Assembly (NCBI GenBank): GCA_002427755.1
Contig: DIYO01000001.1
Location: 62,001 to 126,000, forward strand
Reading direction: 5' to 3'
Source of the DNA: Roseivirga sp. UBA6052
GTDB taxonomy: Bacteria > Bacteroidota > Bacteroidia > Cytophagales > Cyclobacteriaceae
DNA length: 64,000 bases
Made by a program: the position numbers and the translations under genes. Shown here piece by piece: positions 45,443 through 53,274 of the stretch (within the stretch, counting starts at the first letter, position 1; every line of letters starts with the position of its first letter). The notes beneath the pieces were generated by a model. That model had not been told where the DNA came from, searched no databases, and was given only the letters and a program-made list of their open reading frames with translations.

Positions 45443-46267
45443 TTACATGTTTGATATAAGCTCACTTTCACGAAGAATCTTTTCGTGCTTTCTATGGTCA
45501 ATTGATGATAATAGCTCAGGGCTATCAAGCAAGTCTTTACACAACACTACATTTTCAGAGAGTAATACGTTTTTCTCTTTTTTTGTTAATGTCCGAAGGC
45601 AGGTGATAGGGTAGTAACCCGAAATTGCAATCCGCTCCTTTAAATTACCTTTCTTGGGATAATCCCATGCCATCAATCTGAGACCTTCACCGGCAGCATA
45701 TAATTCCGCGTCAGAAGTAAAACGTGTGTTGGTTGCTATCCAGAATTCATAACTGTATTCATTGCCTTTGGCCTGTTCTACTTTGCAGATGTCATTGAAT
45801 CTAGAATGAACGTATAGCGGCACTTTAATATCAGATTTATACCCTGCATGCGAATGATGCTTGCATTCTACCAATAGTCTAGTACCATTCATACTGCCCA
45901 CCACATCAACCTCATGAGCCACATTTTTACCATTTAGCTTTCTGCCGACTTCTACTTCGAAACCTTGGAATTCAAATAACCTAGCGATAAACCTTTCAAA
46001 AGGATAACCAGAAGGACCTAGTTCTAATATGGCCGTTTTAAGTTTATATTTTCCCGCCAAGGTGTAGCTCTCCTTCGCAAGAAACTGGTAAGCCTTTTTA
46101 TAGATAAGCTTAGTTGTGGTTATCTCTGGAGTATCTTGAATGATTTGATAGCAGATCTTATCAATGAGTTCTTCATTGGCTCCTGAACGGAATAGTGAAC
46201 TTGCCAATTTGTCGTGATTAAAAGCTTCTTTTTCATTGTTAGCTTTTAGAACCCATTTCTCCATCAT
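45443..46267 (-). CDS. ATP-cone / Mrr-type restriction endonuclease fusion protein
   Basis: A 274-residue protein with an ATP-cone domain at about 5-90 (VLKANNEKEAFNHDKLASSL, TTTKLIYKKAYQFLAKE), the nucleotide-sensing module of ribonucleotide reductases and NrdR. A PD-(D/E)XK endonuclease-like domain follows at about 105-180: FERFIARLFEFQGFEVEV, then Asp in HEVDVVGS and LLVECKHHSHAG supply the catalytic E/D and ECK residues. It could be nucleotide-gated DNA cleavage in repair or defence. Such fusions are annotated in other genomes with unknown role. It is divergent from a DnaQ/GIY-YIG gene by 38 bp. Confidence 0.8.
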   Translation of the reverse strand: MMEKWVLKANNEKEAFNHDKLASSLFRSGANEELIDKICYQIIQDTPEITTTKLIYKKAYQFLAKESYTLAGKYKLKTAILELGPSGYPFERFIARLFEFQGFEVEVGRKLNGKNVAHEVDVVGSMNGTRLLVECKHHSHAGYKSDIKVPLYVHSRFNDICKVEQAKGNEYSYEFWIATNTRFTSDAELYAAGEGLRLMAWDYPKKGNLKERIAISGYYPITCLRTLTKKEKNVLLSENVVLCKDLLDSPELLSSIDHRKHEKILRESELISNM

Positions 46268-46305
46268 AGCTGTCGAAAATACGAATTGTTCCTTAATTTG
46301 AAATC

Positions 46306-47637
46306 GTGTATGCTATAGTCGACATAGAGACCACTGGTAGTTCTGCAGCTCACGGTAAAATCACAGAAATCGCCATTCTTATTCATGACGGTAAGAGAGT
46401 GGTAGATGAGTATCAGACATTAATTAATCCGGAGCAGGGTATTCCAATTGGTATTACCTCATTAACTGGCATAAGCAATGAAATGGTTTATGATGCCCCA
46501 AAGTTCTATGAGGTTGCAAAGGATATTTTGCTCATGCTTCAAGGCAATATATTTGTAGCGCACAATGTCAATTTTGATTATTCCTTTATCAAGAAGGAAT
46601 TTCAAGAATTAGGAGCGTCTTTCAATTTACCCAAACTTTGTACTGTTCGCTTGTCAAGAAAGATCTTTCCTGGTCTTAAGTCTTATAGTTTAGGTAGGCT
46701 GGCCGAGCATTTTGGAATTGAGAATGAGGCAAGACACCGAGCTATGGGAGATGCCCGAGCGACTACATTCTTATTCGATCTTCTCCTCGAAAATAATGAG
46801 GGTCAAATAGAAAGCTTTCTTAAGCGAAACTCAAAGGAAGCGGATCTGCCTCCAAATCTTAGAAAAGAGACTTTTCAGCAATTACCTGAACTTACTGGTG
46901 TGTATTATTTTCATGACGAACATGGTAAAGTACTCTATGTTGGAAAGGCCAATAATATCAAATCGAGAATTAGAGGACATTTTTCAAATACCGATGTGGT
47001 ATATAAGCAAGGCATGAAAGACCTTATTTATGACATAACCTATGAGTTATGTGGTGATGAGATGATCGCCTTTCTTTTTGAGTCTTATGAGATCAAAAGG
47101 TTATTTCCACCATTCAATAAGGCACAGAAGTTTCCTACTACCCGTTATGGTATTTATCATTATCAGGATGGTAATGGAAATCATAGACTTTCAATTGGTA
47201 AAAAGCAGAAGGGATATCAACCGGTTAAATCTTTTACCTCTTTCGATAAGGCAAGAAGTTTTCTTATTCAACTCGTTAAAGAATATCAATTAGATCCATC
47301 ACTATGCAGTCTACCGGCAAATGTTATGAATTACTTCGGGTATTCCTTTAGCCCTGTTCAAGATGCAGAGTTAGCTAGCAGATTTAATAAGGCCTTGGAA
47401 TCTTTGTCAGGAGAGAAGACATACTGTTTGTTTGGAGAAGGAAGAACTATTGGTGAGAAAAGTGTTGCGCTTATTGAGGCAGGAGTCTATAAGGGGTTTG
47501 GTTTTTATACAGATGAGTTCTCAGCAGAAAATATGGAGGATATCAAACAGATTATCACTTCATATCCTGATAATCCAGATACTCAGCGTATTATCAATCA
47601 ATTTAAAGAGAAACGTAGGTTTATCGAATTTACTTGA
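46306..47637 (+). CDS. DnaQ-like exonuclease fused to a GIY-YIG nuclease domain
   Basis: A 443-residue protein read from a GTG start; the sequence MYAIVDIETTGSSAAHGKI is the conventional N-terminus. DEDDh exonuclease residues: Asp and Glu of VDIETTG, Asp in VAHNVNFDYSF, and His/Asp in ARHRAMGDARATTFLF. A GIY-YIG nuclease domain lies at about 197-280 (LTGVYYFHDEHGKVLYVGKA, NNIKSRIRGHF), like that in UvrC. The last 130 residues are unassigned. Combination of a proofreading exonuclease with a UvrC-like domain suggests DNA repair. It diverges from the ATP-cone nuclease gene. Confidence 0.88.
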   Translation: MYAIVDIETTGSSAAHGKITEIAILIHDGKRVVDEYQTLINPEQGIPIGITSLTGISNEMVYDAPKFYEVAKDILLMLQGNIFVAHNVNFDYSFIKKEFQELGASFNLPKLCTVRLSRKIFPGLKSYSLGRLAEHFGIENEARHRAMGDARATTFLFDLLLENNEGQIESFLKRNSKEADLPPNLRKETFQQLPELTGVYYFHDEHGKVLYVGKANNIKSRIRGHFSNTDVVYKQGMKDLIYDITYELCGDEMIAFLFESYEIKRLFPPFNKAQKFPTTRYGIYHYQDGNGNHRLSIGKKQKGYQPVKSFTSFDKARSFLIQLVKEYQLDPSLCSLPANVMNYFGYSFSPVQDAELASRFNKALESLSGEKTYCLFGEGRTIGEKSVALIEAGVYKGFGFYTDEFSAENMEDIKQIITSYPDNPDTQRIINQFKEKRRFIEFT

Positions 47638-47711
47638 TAATAGGTATAGGGTAAGGCAGTTTAGAATTGTATAATAGCCAAGGAAAATGCCAACAAGGAT
47701 TCATTTTTACC

Positions 47712-47752
47712 GTTGATATAAAGAGTTGATTTTATTTAATTTATATATCAAC
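47712..47752. promoter_or_regulatory. Inverted repeat upstream of the tandem-repeat protein gene
   Basis: GTTGATATA and TATATCAAC are exact nine-base arms with 23 bases between, 44 bp upstream of the gene at 47796. Possible operator; no regulator gene is adjacent. Confidence 0.4.
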
Positions 47753-47795
47753 AGTTAAGCACAAAATAGAGTTAAAAAGGCGGAAGTCTAAAGCA

Positions 47796-48041
47796 ATGAA
47801 AAGAACAAAAGAAATCGGGGGTAAGCTTTTAAAGTATGCTGAAGAAACTATTCAACATAGGTCATCAGAAACGTCTAAGAAGATCAGAAAGTATGTTGAT
47901 ATCAGCAGAGAACTTTATTACGCTAGTAACCTGATGGCTGGTCATAAGCAAATCAAGAAGTATGTTGACTTGAGCAAAGAACTATATCATGCTAGCAGTT
48001 TAATGGCTGGTCATAAAAAGATTGTGGTTTCCGAGTCATAA
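47796..48041 (+). CDS. Small protein with a tandem 23-residue repeat
   Basis: An 81-residue, basic, helical protein. Residues 28-50 and 51-73 are two tandem copies of K-x-I-x-K-Y-V-D-x-S-x-E-L-Y-x-A-S-x-L-M-A-G-H, identical at 17 of 23 positions. The repeat is also visible in the DNA (47877-47945 and 47946-48014). No signal peptide and no recognised family. Regular Tyr/Leu spacing suggests two short helices ending in MAGH turns. It is alone between a nuclease gene and a methyltransferase-like gene, with its own inverted-repeat upstream site. Confidence 0.6.
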   Translation: MKRTKEIGGKLLKYAEETIQHRSSETSKKIRKYVDISRELYYASNLMAGHKQIKKYVDLSKELYHASSLMAGHKKIVVSES

Positions 48042-48140
48042 TTATTCAAGAATACCTTTCTCTTAATTTTAGTACAGTTTTTTAGTTTTGATTCCGTAAA
48101 GAATTAAATTCACGGGATTTCTTTGTAGGGAATTTGTTGA

Positions 48141-48159
48141 ACTGTTTGTATTAAACAGT
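48141..48159. promoter_or_regulatory. Inverted repeat just upstream of the methyltransferase-like gene
   Basis: ACTGTTT and AAACAGT, exact arms with a five-base centre, 8 bp before the start codon at 48168. It could be an operator or a 5' hairpin affecting translation. Confidence 0.4.
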
Positions 48160-48167
48160 ACGAAACA

Positions 48168-49097
48168 ATGGATCAAAACACGATAGGTGAGATTTTTTTG
48201 ATATGTCCTTTCTCCCATAAAGGCCTAAGATTAATGGGAAAGGAAGAATTAGCTACAGTAAACGCTAAGATTACTGCTGGCGAACTGTTCTTTTATCCGG
48301 GTGTGCCGGTTGAGATAAAGCTCAAGAAAGCATACGTTACTGAGCATTCTACATACATCTATCCAATCTTCGATAACATTATCTGTTTAAAAAAGGAAAC
48401 GGCTATAGTTCCTAAAAACAGAACTCAGAACCCATTGCTTAGAGTCTCAGAAGGTATTGTAGAAGCCTTTTATACTCATTACAGGTTGCGCAGAAAAGAC
48501 AAATTGAAACCTCTGCCTGAAGCTTTACCATCTACTAAAATTTCCAATGATGAGCTAAACCATTTGAAGAGGCTTCTACCTAATGCAGGTGGTGTTTTTA
48601 TTAGTGGTTGCTCTAATTCAATTGATACTACTCACAACATAATTTTTGGATTAAACTATCAACAAGTAGTTCATTTCGATCATCAGATTGATAGGCTTAA
48701 GCAATTGACAAAGGAATTAAACAAGGATTCTCTTTTTGTTTTAGGAGAGAAGACCAAATTCCCTTTCAACCAAAATAGTATAGCTGCGATACTTAGTATG
48801 GATGATATATCAGTTTATGAAAAGGAAGATCAAAAACAGGTATATGAGGATCTTAAAAGAGTTTTGACTCATGAAGGTAGTTCTGTAATGCTTTACGACA
48901 AGACAAAGAAATTACACGCTGAGGGGAGTATGAAATCTGACAAGGTAATAACTAAAGCAAAGGGCTTTTTTAAACCTTGGAATAAACAGAAGGTAGCCGA
49001 GATTCACTTTCAAGGAGTAGATGTATCAAATGGTCAGGATTCACAGACTGACGAATCTTTCATGTCGAAAACATCACTCGGCAGACAAATGCTATAA
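48168..49097 (+). CDS. Divergent Trm112-like plus methyltransferase-like protein
   Basis: A 309-residue protein. Residues about 8-75 (IFLICPFSHKGLRLMGKE ... YIYPIFDNIICLKK) resemble the small Trm112-like domain that precedes many methyltransferases, but the usual CxxC zinc pair is lost. Residues about 140-245 resemble a class I methyltransferase: GVFISGCSNSIDTTHNII at the SAM-loop position, VVHFDHQIDRLKQLTKEL at motif II, and FVLGEKTKFPFNQNSIAAIL at motif III. Key glycines of the SAM loop are not conserved, so it may be inactive. The relation is by motif layout only. Confidence 0.5.
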   Translation: MDQNTIGEIFLICPFSHKGLRLMGKEELATVNAKITAGELFFYPGVPVEIKLKKAYVTEHSTYIYPIFDNIICLKKETAIVPKNRTQNPLLRVSEGIVEAFYTHYRLRRKDKLKPLPEALPSTKISNDELNHLKRLLPNAGGVFISGCSNSIDTTHNIIFGLNYQQVVHFDHQIDRLKQLTKELNKDSLFVLGEKTKFPFNQNSIAAILSMDDISVYEKEDQKQVYEDLKRVLTHEGSSVMLYDKTKKLHAEGSMKSDKVITKAKGFFKPWNKQKVAEIHFQGVDVSNGQDSQTDESFMSKTSLGRQML

Positions 49098-49115
49098 AAA
49101 GAAACATCCCTTTCA

Positions 49116-49139
49116 AACCTTTAACTCGTACTAAAGGTT
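49116..49139. promoter_or_regulatory. Inverted repeat in the msrB upstream region
   Basis: AACCTTTA and TAAAGGTT, exact eight-base arms around ACTCGTAC, 17 bp before the msrB start codon and 18 bp after the previous gene's stop. It could be an operator or the hairpin of a terminator without a clear T-tract. Confidence 0.4.
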
Positions 49140-49156
49140 AAAAACGAAATTTATAT

Positions 49157-49699
49157 ATGAAGGCGAAGATATTATTGCTCTCTGGCTTAATCGTTATACT
49201 AGTTACAAGCCTTTTCGCATTACAAACGTCAGATGTTGTTGCGCAAGAGCAAGAAAATAAGAAGAAGGAAGATTACGAGATCAAGCTCTCCGAGGAGGAG
49301 TGGAAAGAGCGATTAACTCCTGAGCAATTTTATGTATTGAGAGAACAAGGAACGGAAAGAGCTTTTTCTGGTAAGTTGAATAAGTTCTATGAAAAAGGTA
49401 CTTACTATTCTGCGGCATCTTTACAACCTGTTTTTAGTTCTGAAACCAAATACAATTCTTATTCAGGCTGGCCAAGTTTTTGGCAACCAATCGATAAGGC
49501 TGCAGTTAAATTAGTGAAGGACACATCTTTTGGAATGGTGAGATGGGAAGTTGTTGACAGTAAAAGTGGTTCTCATTTAGGACATGTATTTGAGGACGGA
49601 CCAGACCCAACAGGACTCCGTTATTGTATCAATTCTGCTGCATTAATTTTTGTCCCAAAAGGTGAAGAGCCGCCTAAGTTTAAAAAACCTGAGAACTAG
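49157..49699 (+). CDS. msrB: Exported peptide-methionine (R)-S-oxide reductase, single-cysteine form
   Basis: A 180-residue protein with an N-terminal export or anchor segment (MKAKILLLSGLIVILVTSLF). The MsrB core is about 43-165: EEWKERLTPEQFYVLREQGT, then YNSYSGWPSFWQP, HLGHVFEDGPDPTGLRYC and the catalytic Cys of RYCINSAALIF. Both CxxC zinc motifs of ordinary MsrB enzymes are absent, and this is the only cysteine in the protein. So it probably works as a one-Cys enzyme with an outside reductant. Repairs oxidised methionine in exported proteins together with the MsrA at 50285. A terminator follows. Confidence 0.9.
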   Translation: MKAKILLLSGLIVILVTSLFALQTSDVVAQEQENKKKEDYEIKLSEEEWKERLTPEQFYVLREQGTERAFSGKLNKFYEKGTYYSAASLQPVFSSETKYNSYSGWPSFWQPIDKAAVKLVKDTSFGMVRWEVVDSKSGSHLGHVFEDGPDPTGLRYCINSAALIFVPKGEEPPKFKKPEN

Positions 49700-49729
49700 T
49701 TTAGCACTAGAAAATAATTAATTAACATT

Positions 49730-49752
49730 GGCCTGTTTTACAGGCCTTTTTT
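49730..49752 (+). terminator. Rho-independent terminator after msrB
   Basis: GGCCTG pairs with CAGGCC around a short T-rich loop, followed by a run of T. It ends 8 bp before the next gene. Confidence 0.85.
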
Positions 49753-49759
49753 ATTTGAT

Positions 49760-50233
49760 ATGAACGAACCAAAACCATTAAACAGCGTAGCCGAATTTCA
49801 TAAGACATTTCAGCATCCAATCTTAGATGATCCTCAAATTCCCAGTGAGGAAAGATGTAAACTTCGAGTGGCGCTTTTACAAGAAGAACTAAATGAACTG
49901 AAAGATGCTATTGCGGATAATGATATCGTTGAGGTAGCCGATGCTTTGGCAGATATTCAATATGTATTGTCAGGTGCTATTCTTGAATTTGGCTTAGGTA
50001 ATAAATTTCAGGCTTTATTTGATGAGGTTCAGCGATCTAACATGAGCAAAACGTGTAGTTCAATGGAAGAAGCAAAAGCTACTCAGAAGTTCTACATGGA
50101 AAAGGACGGAACAGAAAGTTATGTTGAGGAGCATGGTGGTCATTTTCTGGTTTACAGAAAAGGAGATAACAAAACTTTAAAATCGGTTAATTATTCCCCT
50201 GCCGATTTAAAAAGCATTATAGCTGACCAATAA
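49760..50233 (+). CDS. MazG-like all-alpha NTP pyrophosphohydrolase
   Basis: A 157-residue protein. The metal-binding motif is LQEELNELKDAIADNDIVEV followed by DALADIQYVLSGAI (about 38-75), with acidic residues that bind Mg and hydrolyse nucleoside triphosphates or dNTPs, clearing damaged or non-canonical nucleotides. The rest (EEAKATQKFYMEKDGTESYV) is a common extension in Bacteroidota. It is between msrB and msrA, both oxidative-damage repair genes, which suits a sanitising role. Confidence 0.86.
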   Translation: MNEPKPLNSVAEFHKTFQHPILDDPQIPSEERCKLRVALLQEELNELKDAIADNDIVEVADALADIQYVLSGAILEFGLGNKFQALFDEVQRSNMSKTCSSMEEAKATQKFYMEKDGTESYVEEHGGHFLVYRKGDNKTLKSVNYSPADLKSIIADQ

Positions 50234-50284
50234 TTCAAACCTTTTGACCTTACAGGTCGTTCATCAGCTTCATAAAGAATTATT

Positions 50285-50938
50285 ATGCAATCATTGTTAT
50301 CATTATCTATATCGTTATTGCTTTCACTTTCTTCATGTGCCAATGAGGCAACGGTAGTTTCAGACCTGACTCAGGTCCAAGAAGGCACTGAAGTGGCCAC
50401 ATTTGCCGGAGGATGCTTCTGGTGTACTGAGGCAGTTTTTGAAAGGGTTACTGGCGTTGAAAATGTAGTGTCTGGCTACTCTGGCGGACAAGATGAAAAC
50501 CCTACATACAGGAAGGTAAGTTATGGTTTATCTACTCATGCTGAGGCCATTCAGATCTTCTATAATCCTGAAATAGTGACCTTTGATGAGTTATTAGAGA
50601 TATTCTTTACTGTTGCTCATGACCCAACACAGGTAGATCGTCAAGGTCCTGATGTCGGTAAGCAGTATCGTTCTGCTATCTATTATCATAATGCTGAACA
50701 AAAGGCATCTATTGATAAGATTCTTGCCAAGTACAAGAAGGAGGAGAAGTTTACTAAACCTATAGCTACTGAGATTGCTGCTTATGATAAGTTTTGGATG
50801 GCAGAAGACTATCACCAAGATTATTATGAGCTTAATCCAGGTAATCCATACATCATTAATGTAGCGGTACCAAAAGTGAAAAAACTAAAAAAGTATTATC
50901 CGGGTAAAGTCAAGGATCAATATAAAAACGTGCGTTAA
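50285..50938 (+). CDS. msrA: Peptide-methionine (S)-S-oxide reductase (lipoprotein form)
   Basis: A 217-residue protein with a lipoprotein-like leader (LLLSLSSCANEATV, lipobox Cys). The catalytic motif is TFAGGCFWCTEAVFERVTGV near residue 37; the substrate residues are in GYSGGQDENPTYRKVSYG and QGPDVGKQYRSAIYYH. Reduces methionine-S-sulfoxide; here placed in the envelope like the MsrB nearby. No further cysteines occur at the C-terminus, so the second Cys of GCFWC or an outside thiol must resolve the sulfenic acid. It overlaps the next opposite-strand gene by 4 bp. Confidence 0.92.
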   Translation: MQSLLSLSISLLLSLSSCANEATVVSDLTQVQEGTEVATFAGGCFWCTEAVFERVTGVENVVSGYSGGQDENPTYRKVSYGLSTHAEAIQIFYNPEIVTFDELLEIFFTVAHDPTQVDRQGPDVGKQYRSAIYYHNAEQKASIDKILAKYKKEEKFTKPIATEIAAYDKFWMAEDYHQDYYELNPGNPYIINVAVPKVKKLKKYYPGKVKDQYKNVR

Positions 50939-51453
50939 AGTTTAGAGAGTGCGATGAGGGTTTTAGCCCCTCTATTCTTAAATCCAGATGTACCAAAAGG
51001 CATTTGTTCTTCAATTATGTACCTGAGTTCTTCCTTGAGCTCAGGTATTTTTTTTACGATGTTTAAAGCCAAGGTCATTGAAAAAACTTTGATTGCTACT
51101 TTTTCATTATTGCTGCTTAAAGTCTTAAACGCTAAATCATAAGCTTCTCCCCACAGATCTTCTGCCAGCTCAATCTCAGATAAATATCGGATGGTATTTC
51201 TCTTAACAGCGTCATGTATTTTGGGTGTCTTTAGGTGAGCTATCATTTGAGCGTGAAAGGGTGCAATAAGTTGAGGTTCTGCTCTACCTAGATCACCAAT
51301 AACCCAAGCGGATCTTTGTTTAATCAGACTATCCCCATTAAAGAATAAATCCATCAGCTCTATTAACCGTTCAGGGTTTTCCATAATGTGGAAAACAATT
51401 TCATCCGTATTACTTTTGGAATGATCGGATAACAACTGTTTTCTGATGTCCAT
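50935..51453 (-). CDS. HEAT-like helical repeat protein
   Basis: A 172-residue helical protein without export signals. Its pairs of helices (IELMDLFFNGDSLIKQRSAW, VIGDLGRAEPQLIAPFHAQM, KVAIKVFSMTLALNIVKKI) follow HEAT/armadillo-like spacing. These repeats usually bind other proteins. No specific family recognised. It converges on msrA with a 4 bp overlap and diverges from the DUF456 gene by 53 bp. Confidence 0.65.
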   Translation of the reverse strand: MDIRKQLLSDHSKSNTDEIVFHIMENPERLIELMDLFFNGDSLIKQRSAWVIGDLGRAEPQLIAPFHAQMIAHLKTPKIHDAVKRNTIRYLSEIELAEDLWGEAYDLAFKTLSSNNEKVAIKVFSMTLALNIVKKIPELKEELRYIIEEQMPFGTSGFKNRGAKTLIALSKL

Positions 51454-51506
51454 ATTTTTAATTTGTATTTTTTAGTCAACTTTAATATCGGTCAAAAGCC
51501 TCAAAA

Positions 51507-51986
51507 ATGGATATACTTCTTATCGTAATTGGTGTTATATGTACTATAGTTGGGATTTTAGGATGTTTCCTTCCTATCATTCCTGGCCCACCCATAAGCT
51601 TTCTGGCACTTGTTCTATTGGACTTAACCGAAAAGAACCCTTTCGATTCAAATACCCTTTGGACTTGGGGAATTGTGACTGCTGCTGTAACGGCTCTAGA
51701 CTATATTGTTCCCATTTATGGGACTAAAAAGTTTGGTGGAACTAAGCGGGGTGTATGGGGAAGTACCATTGGACTTGTTATTGGCTTGTTCTTCTTTCCT
51801 CCATTTGGAATTATTATCGGACCCTTTGTTGGCGCATTTTTAGGAGAAATGAGCAATGGGGATACAGATAATAAAACCGCATTACGCTCTGCTTTTGGCT
51901 CTTTTATCGGTTTTGTTGTAGGTACTTTATTAAAACTAGTCGCTTCTGGTTGGATGGCTTGGTTATTTTTCACCAATATTTTCTAA
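51507..51986 (+). CDS. DUF456 family membrane protein
   Basis: A 159-residue membrane protein with about four helices. Family features: IGVICTIVGILGCFLPIIPG at the start, GPPISFLALVLLDLTEKNPF, and the glycine-rich segment GTKKFGGTKRGVWGSTIGLV followed by GIIIGPFVGAFLGEM. The role of DUF456 proteins is not established. It stands alone between a divergent HEAT-like gene and the cytochrome-like cluster. Confidence 0.86.
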   Translation: MDILLIVIGVICTIVGILGCFLPIIPGPPISFLALVLLDLTEKNPFDSNTLWTWGIVTAAVTALDYIVPIYGTKKFGGTKRGVWGSTIGLVIGLFFFPPFGIIIGPFVGAFLGEMSNGDTDNKTALRSAFGSFIGFVVGTLLKLVASGWMAWLFFTNIF

Positions 51987-52055
51987 GAAATATTTTAATG
52001 ACATAAGCAGCCTTTTGCCAGACTTTCATGTAAGGTCAAGTACAAACCAATAACA

Positions 52056-52838
52056 ATGTACAGAAAGACTTTACTTTTTTTAACGAGTTTATTCCTCTTG
52101 GCTGCTTGTACCTATGACGTACAGCCTACTCAGGAAGAATGCAGTGATGTGTTGCAGATTACTTTTAGCAACCAATCAAATGCGAATTGTGGTCAGTCTG
52201 ATGGAGGTTTCAATGTAGAGGTCTTCGGAGGAAATGATGAATACACTTTCCAATTAGGAAATGGCGCACCACAATCTAGACCAGTATTTAGCGATTTACC
52301 AGCCGGTAATTATGTTGTTAACGTACAATCTTCCAATGGCTGCGAGGCATCTGCTACAGTTCAAGTTTTGAACAGTGATGGTGTAAACGCAACCTTATCT
52401 TCTACCAGTAGTGACTGCGATAATCCTTCAGGTACCATAGCAGTAACTGCAACTGATGGCTTAGGTCCCTATGAATATCGATTGAATGACGGTTCTTTTC
52501 AGCAGTCCGCCACATTTAGTGCTTTAGCCCCTGGCGACTACGATGTTACAGTAAGAGATGCCAATGGCTGTGAAATTGAATTAGATGCGAACATATCATC
52601 TGATGTAGTGTTTGCTGATATAAAGAGCATTGTGAGTCTTAATTGTGCGACTTCTAATTGCCATGACGGTACAATCTCTCCAAATTTCACGATAGACGCC
52701 AATATTACCGGTAGAGCAGGAAGAATACAGGCAAGAACTACCGCTGGCACAATGCCACCTGCAAGCAGACCAAGACTTACCTCTGAAGAAATTGAAGATA
52801 TTGTATGTTGGGTTACCGATGGTGCTCAAGGAAACTAA
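52056..52838 (+). CDS. SprB-repeat lipoprotein with a cytochrome c-like C-terminus
   Basis: A 260-residue lipoprotein (MYRKTLLFLTSLFLLAACTY, lipobox LAAC). Two SprB-type repeats (about 35-185) show GGFNVEVFGGNDEYTFQLGN, LPAGNYVVNVQSSNGCEAS and GDYDVTVRDANGCEIE. The last 75 residues look like a small cytochrome c: Cys197-X4-Cys202-His203, distal Met233 in GTMPPA, and LTSEEIEDIVCWVTDGA. The spacing CX4CH is unlike the usual CX2CH, so heme binding is uncertain. First of four co-oriented genes with YceI and DUF5777 proteins. Confidence 0.8.
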   Translation: MYRKTLLFLTSLFLLAACTYDVQPTQEECSDVLQITFSNQSNANCGQSDGGFNVEVFGGNDEYTFQLGNGAPQSRPVFSDLPAGNYVVNVQSSNGCEASATVQVLNSDGVNATLSSTSSDCDNPSGTIAVTATDGLGPYEYRLNDGSFQQSATFSALAPGDYDVTVRDANGCEIELDANISSDVVFADIKSIVSLNCATSNCHDGTISPNFTIDANITGRAGRIQARTTAGTMPPASRPRLTSEEIEDIVCWVTDGAQGN

Positions 52839-52844
52839 TAAATT

Positions 52845-53264
52845 ATGAATAAGAAGAACTTTTTAATAATAGGAGTACTATTCGGATTAGTAGTGGCCTA
52901 TTTTGTATGGTCGAATTTTTTTAGCACAGGCCCGAGTACTTCGCGTTTGAGTACTGATTTCGAACTTTCTGCAACAGAACTCTATGAGGCCTTTGATAGA
53001 GATGAAGCGAAAGCAAATGAGATGTATCTAAACAAGATTTTGGAGGTTGAGGGCACAGTGACTGACGTTGTGAATAGCGATGATCTAAAACCAAGTATCA
53101 GCTTACAAACGAACGGTTTCGGTGTAATTAAATGTTCATTCGAATCAGCAGAAGCGTTAGGTGAATCTGAAATTCAAGTAGGCGTAACTATTAAGTTAAA
53201 AGGAGAGTGTATTGGTTATCTGCTTGACGTACTCTTGACAAACACAATTATTATAAACGACTAA
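52845..53264 (+). CDS. Small membrane-anchored OB-fold (tRNA_anti-like) protein
   Basis: A 139-residue protein with an N-terminal membrane helix (FLIIGVLFGLVVAYFVWSNF) and an OB-fold-like domain at about 50-139 (ATELYEAFDRDEAKANEMYL, ILEVEGTVTDVVNS, ISLQTNGFGVIKCSFE, VTIKLKGECIGYL). These match the tRNA_anti-like family of Bacteroidota. The family's role is unknown; despite its name it need not bind tRNA. It begins 6 bp after the cytochrome-like lipoprotein gene and ends 10 bp before yceI. Confidence 0.75.
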   Translation: MNKKNFLIIGVLFGLVVAYFVWSNFFSTGPSTSRLSTDFELSATELYEAFDRDEAKANEMYLNKILEVEGTVTDVVNSDDLKPSISLQTNGFGVIKCSFESAEALGESEIQVGVTIKLKGECIGYLLDVLLTNTIIIND

Positions 53265-53274
53265 ACATCAGAAA

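Noticed and set aside
50244..50256. GACCT-TAC-AGGTC hairpin upstream of msrA
   Set aside because: Five-base arms, no T-tract and no second copy; likely chance.
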